This document shows, piece after piece, positions 34,768 through 45,377 of a stretch of DNA of 64,000 bases. The stretch is from contig CM055959.1 of assembly GCA_029490685.1 (NCBI GenBank), positions 99,977,733 to 100,041,732 on the forward strand. The letters are read 5' to 3'. The DNA comes from Schizonepeta tenuifolia (lineage: Eukaryota > Streptophyta > Magnoliopsida > Lamiales > Lamiaceae). Positions within the stretch are counted from its first letter, which is position 1, and every line of letters begins with the position of its first letter. The notes below the pieces were generated by a model. It was not told the DNA's origin, searched no databases, and saw nothing but the letters and a program-made list of their open reading frames with translations. The translations under genes were made by a program, and so were the position numbers.

Positions 34768-34853
34768 CAGGCTACTACACAAGGGACGGGAGTTTACCCA
34801 GTGCGCATCCAAAGTAGCGGCTGCGAGTTCCCACAATATCAAAAAAAAAAAAG
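34768..34853 (+). repeat. retroposon 3' tail, copy 2
   Basis: This block contains GCTACTACACAAGGGACGGG, GTTTACCCAGTGCGCATCC and GTAGCGGCTGCGAGTTCCCAC, ending in an A run. It matches 32219-32300 and a partial copy near 37014. Confidence 0.55.
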
Positions 34854-35343
34854 AGTAAATCGTTTCGATTTTTCATGTGCTCTTGACAAATTCATATTTG
34901 TAAATCAGAGATACTCAATCTATCCAAGATACTGTTAAAGTTGAAATTTTGACCAAAAAATACGCAATCCTCCACTAGCAAAAACATCTCTATCAAAAAT
35001 TGAAGTTCTTTTTTTTTTTAGATCTAAAATTGTTTCGTCTAAGTTTGGATGAAATTAATGTTTACGTGTTGGTTTGTTTACTAATTGTTATCGAATTATT
35101 AATCATTTCTTACCTTATCGAACTTTGTCCCATTGTATAATTCAATTTTGAATTTTTTTAATTGTTTCCATATGGATTTGTTTAATACTCTCGATTTTAT
35201 AATTGTAACTTTCACTTCACCCGCCCAAAATATTTTAAAAGTGTTGAAGGGCGGGCCGGCCGGTCTCCCATTTAGTCAGTATCACTGTATCAGTCTTACT
35301 TATTAATCTAATCTACAAATTCTAAGAATAATTAAATACTTAT

Positions 35344-35517
35344 ACTCCCTCTATCTCTGTCTCGGGTATTAAGGTGAAGGGTAAAAATTGGTTAAAGTGG
35401 TATGACCCATAACTTTTGAAGAATTAATTGTTTTCTTATTTGGAAACAAGTCACTTGTTATGTTATGGACAAACCCAATATGGACAACGAGCCACTTATT
35501 CCGGGACGGAGGGAGTA
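35344..35517. mobile_element. Stowaway-like MITE, short type (about 174 bp)
   Basis: The left end CTCCCTCTATCTCTGTCTC and the right end GGGACGGAGGGAG are inverted, with TA on both sides. The internal GGTATGACCCATAACTTTTGAAG is shared with 31312. Confidence 0.85.
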
Positions 35518-35739
35518 GGAATTATGAACAATAGTCTGTACAATTAGGGATTATTTAAAACTTTTTGCCGGACCCTACCTAAATATGTCAAACAAACACT
35601 TCTAATCCATTCATAAGCAGCATAACGATCCAAGATTCTTGTTTTGACAAATTAAAACCACATACGTTAAAGATTAATTAGTATTTAAGCGAAATTAAAT
35701 TATATTTTCGGATACTAGGTTGAACTTGTTGTATAATAA

Positions 35740-36538
35740 TTGTATTACGTTTGTACCCTAAACCAATTAATGTCACTTATCTCTAACATGAACCCAAGTG
35801 CAGGTACAATCGATAGATGGAACTGGGAGGCCTCACCAGACGGAAATTGTTCTACAAAGACAGCCTATGCCAAGATTATCGCGAACAGAGCTGAGGGCAG
35901 GGCGAATAATGAGACCTCACAACTGCTGAAATCTGTGTGGAAAGCGTCAGCGCCTAACAAAGCTATCGTCATGGCTTGGCGACTATTACGAAAGCGCCTC
36001 CCTACGTGTGAGAACCTGGAAAGAAGGAATGTTAGGCTATCAGCTGAGGAGATGAAATGCACGGCATGTGGACAGGAAAACAAGACAGCAAAGCACCTCT
36101 TCCTCTAATGTAGAAAGTCATCCGAACTGTGGAATGGAATACAACAGTGGCTCGGCATTGATTCGGTTAGACCTCCATCTCTTGGTGCTCATTTCCTTAT
36201 GTTTTCTCATTTGGGCAAAGGAAAGAGGATCACAAATTTTCTGAAATCACTTTGGATTTGCTCGACGTGGTTAGTGTGGAAGTGGAGGAATGAATGTAGG
36301 TTCGAGGGGATCAGATGGGATATATCGAAAATTGTCATGGAAATAAAAGCCAGAATGTGGAGCTGGTGCAAAGCGTTTCGGATACCGATCGTGGAGGCAA
36401 ATTTTGATTCTTGATGCTTTCACAATGTTATCAGAGTTCTGTTTTAAGTTTTAATTACTTATTACTTATGTAAAGTGTACCGTTGGTACCTTTGTTCTCT
36501 TATTAATCTAATTTCATTTTTGTGAGCAAAAAAAAAGT
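35740..36538 (+). mobile_element. 5'-truncated L1-type LINE with poly(A) end
   Basis: The element consists of the end of a reverse-transcriptase ORF (35795-36414) plus a 3' tail that ends in an A run at about 36529-36537. The 5' part, including the polymerase core, is missing, as is usual for LINE insertions. Target duplications could not be identified with certainty. Confidence 0.7.
35795..36414 (+). pseudogene. LINE ORF2 C-terminal fragment (zf-RVT domain), broken
   Basis: The frame reads IDRWNWEASPDGNCSTKTAY, then WRLLRKRLPTCENLERRNV, then MKCTACGQENKTAKHLFL. An in-frame TAA at 36106-36108 follows, and the frame then continues CRKSSELWNGIQQWL, WLVWKWRNECRF and IVMEIKARMWSW to a stop at 36414. 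The W/F-rich blocks plus the CxxC ... H..C zinc-binding pattern are those of the reverse-transcriptase-associated zinc-binding domain found at the end of plant LINE ORF2 proteins. The stop falls just before the cysteine that completes the zinc site. Confidence 0.8.
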
Positions 36539-36789
36539 ATCATTTTTTTTTTCCATAAACTATTCTTGCTCAGAACAAGATCGCAGGGTGAATCTTCAAA
36601 TATCGGTTGCAAATTATTTATAAAAATAATCATGAAAATTCCGTCGTTGCTCTCCTTAGCAACCACGAAAACAACGACGGATTTTTTCCGCTGCCAATCC
36701 ATCACGAAATCCGCACACCGACCGATTTTCATGACACGCCGAAGGATACTTCCGTCGTAGATCAGCTGTTTTTTTGTAGTGTAAATGGT

Positions 36790-36978
36790 ACTCCTTCCGA
36801 CCTATTGATAATGTTTCCTAATTTTTAGGCACGATTATTATGCAGTAAGGTTAAAAGGAAAGAAAATGGTATGCTCGTCATTTGTGAAAGGTTAAATATT
36901 TCTATTTATAGAAATGAGACATTATTAATGAGACAGATGAAAACGAAAGAGGACATTATCAGCGAATTGGAGGGAGTA
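36790..36978. mobile_element. Stowaway-like MITE, diverged (189 bp)
   Basis: The ends are ACTCCTTCCGACCTATTGATAA on the left and TCAGCGAATTGGAGGGAGTA on the right, inverted relative to each other, with TA on each side. The interior is AT-rich with ATGAGACATTATTAATGAGACA. Confidence 0.75.
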
Positions 36979-37692
36979 TAATAGATATAAATGACATTCC
37001 AAACAAATAATAATTGCACAAGGACTGGAGTTTATTTAGTGCGTAAAAAAAAATGAACGAAATTTGAAATAATAAAATAAATATGCATTTTAGTGTCGAT
37101 TTGATAATGAATTATTGAATTGTAGGGGAGATAGAATAGATATAATTCCTTCGGTTTGGTTTGGCTCTTGTGTTATCATTATTTATGTGTAAATTGAATA
37201 TTATGTAGTAAGTATGTATTAATGATATCGTTAACCGTGTAGGTACACATCGGCTCATCGCCCAATATTTTGAAGTTAGAACAAATTAACATACTTGAGT
37301 TTACTTGAGTTTTTAAGTAACAAATATTTCAATTTTTTATTGCTTCACAAAAAAAATTTAATAAAAACTTACCTATCAGTAAGACTTCATGTAATTAACA
37401 AGAATGGTCGCCCATCTATAGGGACAGACAATTAATTTCCATGTGATATCTCTTAGTACTGATTGCTCCATACTATAAATGGTTACTACTTAATAATTAT
37501 AATTAATTTTGATCTATAAATTTTAATGAGAACAAAGTAACTTCACAAATAAATTTTGGGAAGAGGTTGAAAAATTATACTGGATATACTCAATCAACAC
37601 ACAATTCTCAGCGGTGCAGTTTGACCTTTTCTTTATAAGTTGGGTAGGTTCGAATTCAGTCAGTATATATTAACAAAATTGGATTTATTTTG

Positions 37693-37697
<5 letters not shown>

Positions 37698-37734
<37 letters not shown>
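37698..37734. repeat. (TA)n microsatellite
   Basis: About 18 perfect TA units. A shorter TA tract follows at about 38019-38042. The sequence between them repeats ATGCATTA words (37830-37970). Confidence 0.9.
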
Positions 37735-37739
<5 letters not shown>

Positions 37740-38481
37740 GAATAGGATTATGTGAGAATGCTATCTTAGGTAAGAAATGAGAATAAATATGAACCCTTGA
37801 TTTTTGTTAATTAATGGCTCAAATTTAACGATGCATTATGTTATGTTGTATTAGTGATTTATGCATTACACTGTTTATACATTAGGTTTCTGCAGTTTAT
37901 GCATTAGAAAGTGTATGCATTACATTTCTGCAATATATGCATTACCAATATGATAAAAATGCATTAGAATGTATCATTCTCACGTTCTCATACAAAATTT
38001 ATTCTAACCAGATCCCTATATATATATATATATACATATATATTATGCATTTTCTTCCTTTTTCTTAAAACATGATGCACAAGTGCCCTAGGTTTGGATT
38101 AAATACAACATGATATTACTATATACTTTAAATTTGGTTCAATAATATATCCAATGTAAGTGATCTAATAAATAAACATAAAAAATTATAGTTAAAAAAA
38201 ATACTACGTTACATTAAAAAATAATCTGTTTGAGACGGGTAAAAAGTTTACATGAGCATAAAATGACAACTAAATTTGTTTCAAACACTGTTTTACTATC
38301 AAAATTGCTAGGTTGGACCTATTGTTGAAACTTTAATTTGGTGGAGTAAATCCTATACATCATTGTCGAATTATCATACAATATGTAATAAATACAACAG
38401 AAACAGTAAAAGATAAAACACGAATAGACAATAGAAGATATGAGTTGATCGAATTTGAGGTTACTCAGATCATAAATTCTA

Positions 38482-38572
38482 CTCCCCCTATCTCGGAACA
38501 AGTGGTTCGTTTTCCATATTTGGGTGTCCCATAACAAGTGACTAGTTTTCGAATAAGGAAACAATTACAATA
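38482..38572. mobile_element. Stowaway-like MITE, one half only
   Basis: A CTCCCCCTATCTCGGAACAAG terminus leads into TTTGGGTGTCCCATAACAAG and GAATAAGGAAACAATTA, matching the right half of 35344 inverted. No second terminus follows, so this is a truncated copy. Confidence 0.6.
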
Positions 38573-38586
38573 TGTCTATAATATCA

Positions 38587-38955
38587 GACTAAGAGCATCC
38601 ACAACCCTCGAGCCACAACCCTCGAGCCCTTGGGGGCTTGATGGGTTTTGTGTACCCCAAAACGAGCTACTTACCTCAACTGCAATGGGATGACTTGATA
38701 GGGGGTGTGATGAAATTAGTTTTGAGATGCTGGATAAAATTTGTAGAAAAACAAAATTAAATTAACATTAATTAAAAATGAAAATTACATTAATTTAAAT
38801 AAAAATTACATATATTAAATTAATGAAAAGCAAAAGCTAATCCTCCGCCGTACTGGTCCAAATCGCATCCAGAGGTGCTCGATCAAATCATTTGCAAGGT
38901 GGTGATGCATTCATTTATCCTTCAAAGTGGTCGATCTCTCGAGATACTTCTCAAA
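38587..38955 (-). pseudogene. PIF/Harbinger transposase remnant (C-terminal end) with element terminus
   Basis: A Harbinger-like end, TAA|GAGCATCCACAACCCTCGAG, starts near 38590, with an AACTGCAATGGGA subterminal word at about 38680. Further in, the minus strand at 38845-38955 decodes to RSTTLKD, then HHHLANDLIEHLWMRFG. In PIF/Harbinger (DDE_Tnp_4) transposases the protein ends with just such a HxxLxxDLIEHxWxxFG segment. One in-frame stop separates the two blocks, and the catalytic domain is gone. This is the only transposase trace of the superfamily in the window. Confidence 0.6.
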
Positions 38956-40095
38956 ATTTTTTTTTTTAAGTTAGCGCGTGCATTTATATACGTTGAATCG
39001 AACCGACTTCTTCTTAAAACCCAGGGCTCGTTGAGGTCGGTTCGGCAACGCATGGCATCGACATCGAGCCGGCTCGTTTGGCCGCCCTAATTCTTGACAG
39101 CTCATATATATAGACACTGATGTGGCCGGTGATTTGAAGAAAATTTGAATATGAAGAATCATGGTAAGGGAAGTAGACAAAATGTAGAGATTTTTTTTTT
39201 TTTTTTTTTTTGATGGAACAAAATGTTGAGATAGAAATTGGGAATTTGCGAATACTAGTTGGTTTGGTCCCCGCATTTGAAACTTGAAGCATGACGAGCC
39301 ACCGCAATTCGCCACGCAATCACAACTAACTGGGCCCACTTTCATGGGCTGCTCCCCTTTCTTTATTATATGTCGCCAACTTTAGCAAGCTTTTTTTTTT
39401 TCTTTTAAGATGACAATTTTCTCGAGCTGATAATTTTTAACACGATGACGCGATGATACGAATGTATATGAAATTAACGAATTAGTATTATGATTTATTA
39501 TCGAGTTGTATTCATGTTGAATTGATGTCGTTTACAATAGCATACATAATTTCGTATGTGTTCGTGTCGGGGGAGATTGTTAGGTTGTATGTTGGCATGG
39601 CGTATGGGGTTGGCTGTATTGATAGGGAAAAGTCATTTGGTTTTTGTTTGGTTTCTTTAAATTTATGGGACGATTGTGGGGTAAACAAAGGCTGCTCACT
39701 TATCGTCTAAATGAGCTTTTATAGTTTTGTGATAGTCTACGCGCAATCGTTTTGGACTTTTCTGAGATATAGTATATAATTTTATGAAATTAAAGTAAAT
39801 GTGAATTGTTTTTTAATATTAATATTTAGTTTTGAATTTGTTTTATGCATTTGCTAATTTTCACAAAAAATATTAATTTTTTGATATGCTAATGATTATT
39901 TCAATATATCAATACCGTATACAGGAGCGCCTATAAAAAGTGTTGTATACAAGAAAATTATATTAGAGATATGTGCAAGAATATCCACAATCATTTATTG
40001 TACACTCTATGCAAAATCCGATAAACTAATTCAATTTTTCAAGGCGGGGCTCGAATTCGAATGCGGAATGAAAAAAAAACAATGTTGAAATATTA
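38956..40095. other. intergenic, no defined feature
   Basis: AT-rich sequence with homopolymer T runs (38960-38969, 39190-39210, 39391-39400). A GC-richer patch at 38990-39090 has no ORF that I can support. Confidence 0.4.
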
Positions 40096-40377
40096 CTCAC
40101 CCCGTCTCGTTTAATGAATCACATTTGGGATGAACACGGAGATTAAGATGAAGAAAATTAGGTAATAACAAGTGTGATTAAAATAGTATTTTATTGTTGA
40201 TGTTAAAATAGATTGAGTGGAAAAATATTGTACAATAAAGTAAACAACACTATTCACGTTTGAGTATGACATAAAGTAAATTTTAGTGTATTAATCTTTG
40301 CCAAATAAGAAAATGAGACTTACTGAATGGAACACCCAAAATGCAAAATGAGACTTATTGAACGAGACTGAGGGATT
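40096..40377. mobile_element. Stowaway-like MITE, long type, copy 2
   Basis: The left end CACCCCGTCTCGTTTAATG and the right end CTTATTGAACGAGACTGAGGG are inverted. The interior (GGAAAAATATTGTACAATAAAG, AACACTATTCACGTTTGAGT) aligns throughout with 30123-30409 in the opposite orientation. It is non-coding. Confidence 0.85.
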
Positions 40378-41797
40378 AGTTTTTTCACATATAATATATG
40401 AATATCGGTCATTTTTTATGATAGCTTTAGAGTTTGTGCCATAAAGTAAACTTAACCGTGCATTAATTGATATATTTATTTATATTTTTAGTTAAAGTAT
40501 AAAAGCAAAGAAAACAAAAGAAGTTTTACCTTGACAGGAGAAAAAATAATCTAAAATTATAAAAGATATTAACTGCAGATATTTACAACTGATGAAGTGC
40601 TAATTTAATAACTAAATTTAAATTTCATTCAAGCCTAATTAAATGTCTCTAATTTATCTATGCCTTAAGATTTATTCATGCCTGATTCAATAAAATAGCG
40701 TCAAACTTGAAGCCTAAAGCAAAATCAGTATTATACCTCAATTAAACGAAACGGAAAAAATTCAGGAAAATGGAAAATAAAAATACAAAGTGCGCTATTC
40801 GCAGCTCTCAGGATAATCACTCGATATAGGGTATATCGAGCGCCATTGTGGAGGTGGTATCTAAGCGGTAACGATGGTGTGGTGTCGATGGTGGTATCGT
40901 TTTTGCCATACCGCCTTCGATACCGGTGGACACCCTTTCGTAGACATGTGGCGTGTTCTCATTGATTCGATTTAATTTTTTCTTTTTTTCTTTTTTATGA
41001 TGATAGATACTAGTATTTAAGTTAATATCCGTAGTAGAATTTTTTACTAGTATCTTACTCAATACCACCAATAATTAAAATTTCGCATCTCGGCGATAGA
41101 TCCAGTATCTAACTCAATTCCCGCTGTGAATTAATGTATTGAATGCAACAAATCATGAAACGACATACTAAAATTATAGTATTATATTCCTCAACCACAA
41201 TAGTATATATTCTCACGCAGCCATTAGAAAATTCTGATAACATTCTTTGCATGTGTGATGTGTGTTGAATTTATCTTTTGGCATATTATTCCTCTTTTTG
41301 GTTGACCGTTTAATATTGGTCGTTCTTACCTTAACCTTAATGATTGCTAAGTATCCTGCTTTATCTACCCATTAATTAATTAATCTACTATAGTTAAATA
41401 TTAATAAAACATTAGCTTCTTGTTGAATTATAAATTCATTAATGTTTGTCTTAACTTTTCGTAGAGCAAAAAAGCAATTTTCAGCTACCAAATAAAAAAG
41501 CTGCTTCATAGTACTCATCACTCAATTAAACCTTTTGGTCCTTTCCACCTAACAAACCTAAAGTAATATAAATAAATAAATAAATAATACTCGTAGATTG
41601 CTCTATGATATGAAGGATAAAATTTATTTTCAGAATGTGACACCTCAACTGTCATAACTTTTTACTAGTAAGTATTATAAAACCAATAATTGAACTGAAC
41701 CCAGTATTTAGGCCAATGAGTTGTTGGCCCAGAATTCCTGGATGTAAGTTTTTTATTCCAAATGTCTTCTTTATTTATTTTATTATACTTAGACTTA

Positions 41798-43555
41798 GAC
41801 TGTGTGCAGTGATACTGTCTCTAAAGGGTGTTTCTAAGGATTTTTTGGAGATAGAAACAGTGAGCTGCAGTGGGGCTGTCTTTAAGGGGTGTCTCTAAGG
41901 ATTTTCTGAATTTGTATTTTGCATTAATTTTAATAAGAAAATTTGAAAATTTGAAAATTTCATTAATTTAAATAGAAATATATTACTACAAATAAAAAAA
42001 AATACAATACTACAAATAAAAAAAATACATTACTAGAAATAAAAAAAACAATACTATAATTTAAAAAACATAGCCGTTGGGAAAAAAAAACTAAGCCCAT
42101 CCGCGGCGACGCTTGACTTCATCAAGCAACATCTAGTGGAACTGCAGCTGCTCCGACGTGTAGTTTGACGTATCCGTGTTGATGATCTTCAAATCGGTGG
42201 TGTCTTGTTTCGCCCGAGCACGCTCCCTCATTGCCTCCGCAAGGTTATTCTTCGCCGCGATGATGTTGCTTAGCCTTTCATTTGTTGAGTCGACCATCCC
42301 AACGAACTCCGCCTCCTCGCTCACCTTCTTCTTTCCCTTTCCTCTAGCCGCCCTCGCCGCAGCCTTTGCCGTGACTCGTCCCTGTGGGCGAGAGAGAGCC
42401 GTGCTTTCCTCTTCAGTTGCCTCGCTCGATCCGTGCGGCGTTCCAGAGGAGGTGTAGGCACCTTCTGCCGTATTCTTCGTCCGCTTCATGGACGAAACGT
42501 CGGAAAATTCTTGGTGGAGGAATTTTGGGGTAGTCTGCCAAAATTTTCCAGGCACCAAAATGATTGAAGGTGCTCCCTTCATGGTGCTGTATAATGTCTG
42601 GGCTTGGTCCCTGACCATGTCGTCGGAGGCGCCGCTGAGTCTTTTCTTCTCCGCCTTGTCGAAGACTATCATCCACTCTTTCACCCAGTGGGAGATCCGG
42701 CCGAAGAAGCTCTTCACTGTCTTTGTGTTGAGGTCGTCGTTGAACATGGCATTGTACCTCTCCGCCACACGCCCCCCAGTACTTGTCGTCACTTTGATCT
42801 TGTTCGAGGATGAAGTTGTACGTTTCCTCTTTCCAGATTTGGGCGACGGCAGTGCCCTGTTCCACCGTGTAACTGCGTCTCTTTGGTTTGGCGCCAGCGG
42901 CCGGAGGAGAAGGAGGAGGGACATTTGCGACTGTTAGATCGGCCCGTTCCTTTCCATTGCCTTTGCCTCGTACCTTCCCCTTGCCTTTGGCTGGTGCCGG
43001 CTTGGACGACGCACTGTCTTCGTCACCCAACACAGTGTGGAAGGACTCGCCGACAGACGAGTTTAGATTGATAGAATCAAGTCCCGCCCCAATATATCCT
43101 CCGTATTGCGCGTCATTCGTCATTTCAGGGGGACATCACGACGACGACCATGGATTGTTAGGATCCATTTGCCAGATGATAATGTGAAATTGATGCGAAA
43201 ATAAGATTGAATTGTAGGAGAAAAATGGAGATTTGAGGTGTGAATTTGGTGTGAATGTGGTGTGTTGAAATATGGTATTTATAGGAAAAAATGTGAGATT
43301 TAAGAAAATAAAATCGGCACAAAACTAGCCGTTTTGCACCGTTTAAACAATTGACTGTTGTCTTTTTTTTTTATGTATGGCGCGTACAATGCACGCGCCG
43401 ATTTAAAAAAAAAATACAAAAATTGAAGCGCGTGGCGCCTGCTCGAGACCGTCTCGTCGGCTCGGAACAGGCTCGAGACAACCATCGCCGCAGCGGCTCG
43501 TCTCGTCGCCGGGGCTGTCTCGAGACAGCCCAAGAGACGACCGCTGCGGGCAGTC
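41798..43555. mobile_element. PIF/Harbinger ORF1-only element (1758 bp)
   Basis: The termini GACTGTGTGCAGTG and CGCTGCGGGCAGTC are inverted repeats. TTA sits on both sides (41795-41797 and 43556-43558), the classic Harbinger target duplication. The element contains one SANT/NAM-associated ORF (minus strand) and no transposase, so it is non-autonomous. The right arm is rich in CGAGACGG/GTCTCGAGAC. A GGCGCGTACAATGCACGCGCC palindrome lies at 43379-43399. Confidence 0.88.
42091..43168 (-). pseudogene. PIF/Harbinger ORF1-type protein, copy 2, multiply broken
   Basis: This is the homologue of 28819-29877 along its whole length. It begins MDPNNPW at 43168, but a TGA replaces the tryptophan codon a few residues later. 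A sixth C in a homopolymer near 42775 (five in copy 1) shifts the frame between DDKYWG and RVAERYNA. A pair of compensating indels scrambles the segment around the HFGAWKILADYPK block (about 42520-42590). A TAG at 42133-42135 cuts off the last residues MLL..VKRRRGWA. The SANT-like and coiled-coil parts are otherwise well conserved. No lesion is shared with copy 1. Confidence 0.82.
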
Positions 43556-43696
43556 TTATGTCATTCTCTTTAAGTTTGAAAGAAGCCCAGTCTAGTACAC
43601 ATACATTTCTTTTTACGTATTATATACACAGAGTGTAAATAAACTCATTGCATATGGAAGATAGCCATTACAATTTTACATGATATATAAAATAAA

Positions 43697-44351
43697 GGGA
43701 AAATGACCTGTAAATTTTCAAACTTTTTGAGGTGTCACGTTTTGCATCCCTGAAAAAAATATGTCTCACAATTTTCAAACTTTTAGTTTCATCCGATTTT
43801 GCAACTCGATTTAATTTTCGACGAATTTCGAGTTGACATGGCAGCCGGGAAGCAGACATGGACATAATTGGAGCGGCATCGTTTTAGAGCTATACTAACA
43901 ACATCGTATTGAAGATAATTGAAGCAAAATAATTTATCTTATAAAATCAATAGAGGGCTACAATCGTGTAGCCGAAATGGAAAGAGACAACAACCCGTCG
44001 ATCGAAAGAAGGGAACCAACAAAGTTCATGGCTAGTTCGTCGTCGAATCTTCGATTGGAACCTGAAGGAGGTATGAATCAGTCGAGGGTTTTAAGTGAGC
44101 ATAAAATTCCTACAGCATTGAAGACCTCCCACACTCTCAAAAATCCCGAGAGAATTTACTACTGATGTAGCCGTCGAGCGATAAGTCGCATAAATATGTT
44201 CACGTCTGCTTTCCGACTGTCATGTTTGTTCGAAATTTGCCGGAAATCAAAATCAGACAAAACTAAAAGTTTGAAATTGTGAGGCAGATTTTCTTTTTAG
44301 GTACAAAACGCGACAACTCAAAGAGTTTGGAAATTTACAGGCCATTAACCC
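43697..44351. mobile_element. long-TIR (Mutator-like, fold-back) element, 655 bp
   Basis: The left end GGGAAAATGACCTGTAAATT and the reverse complement of the right end, GGGTTAATGGCCTGTAAATT, match. The similarity extends more than 150 bases inward (CAAACTTTTTGAG, GTTTTGCA/TACC, CACAATTTTCAAACTTTTAG, GGCA/GTCGGRAAGCAGAC). TAAAATAAA flanks both sides exactly (43688-43696 and 44352-44360), a 9-bp Mutator-type duplication. No transposase is present. Confidence 0.85.
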
Positions 44352-44360
44352 TAAAATAAA

Positions 44361-45377
44361 AATAGGCAGTGGTTCGGTTCAGTCCTTAAGCGAATGAGGA
44401 GGACTCACTTAGTTGTGATATGTCTAAGAAGAACATCTCACATCTCTCAATGAAAGCACCAATGATACGCCTCAATCCCATGACGTATCAAATTTACGCT
44501 TCGAGTGCGCAAGAACTCCTAATCTTCTCGATCGAGAAGCCAAACCATAAGGTTCCCAATTCAATATTCATTTCGATAGATTTGGAAATAACATACATTT
44601 AGGCTACTTATACAATGTAGTCATTCTTACCCTACAAAGGCCTAAGATATGGGCTTTATAAAACAGCCCAAACTACAAAACCCAGCCCATAAATAATAAA
44701 TATAAAGTACTAATAATAAAACTATTAAATTATTAAAAATACTAAAATAACTCGATTAAGGGTCATATCAATATGAGTTTGTTGAGATTTAAATAATGTG
44801 GACAATTCTTATGAAGTATTATTAGTAATTAGGAATTTCAACAAATTTTAGTGTTTATGCCTCTTGCCGAATGCATGTTATGTGTCATTGTAAACCTCTC
44901 ACTTCACAATTCGGTTGAAAGCGAAATCAAAATTTAATTAGGTTCAGTCTCAATTAAATTGAAACACAACGAACTAGTCGATTCAGTCAAGAATTTTGCA
45001 AAATATCAATTGATTGATTTGATCGTTTTGATATCCAATTGAATAGACTACATGCTCAATTCTAATCCGTCAATCAATATTGGTCGATTGAGATACCATT
45101 GGCATTTAGGTCACTTTCAATTTCATGTCAATTTTTATTCAAAAATTTGAGTAAAACAATCTTGCATAACCAAAATTTAGGAGCACGAGATTTAAGTATT
45201 GATAAAAGTAAACGAAGAGCATTCGGCAGAAACACAACAAAACTCAAACTAGAAACTAGACAACAATTTATGCGAATAACATCTTGGTTTCAACCTTAAC
45301 TATAAGGAAGAAAGTGATATAAACCAAGCCCTCTCTGCACATCACTATTACAAAATGAAGCATACGATCGCCATGGA
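44361..45377. other. intergenic / 3' flank of the NEET gene
   Basis: A GC-richer patch at 44370-44590 has no protein I can recognise, and AT-rich sequence follows. Nothing else is supported. Confidence 0.4.

Noticed and set aside
37610..37665. Possible tRNA/SINE B box (GGTTCGAATTC)
   Set aside because: No matching A box at proper spacing, no cloverleaf and no A tail could be found.
44370..44600. Small ORF near the NEET gene
   Set aside because: No recognisable domain, no splice partners and no codon signal, so not supported as a gene.
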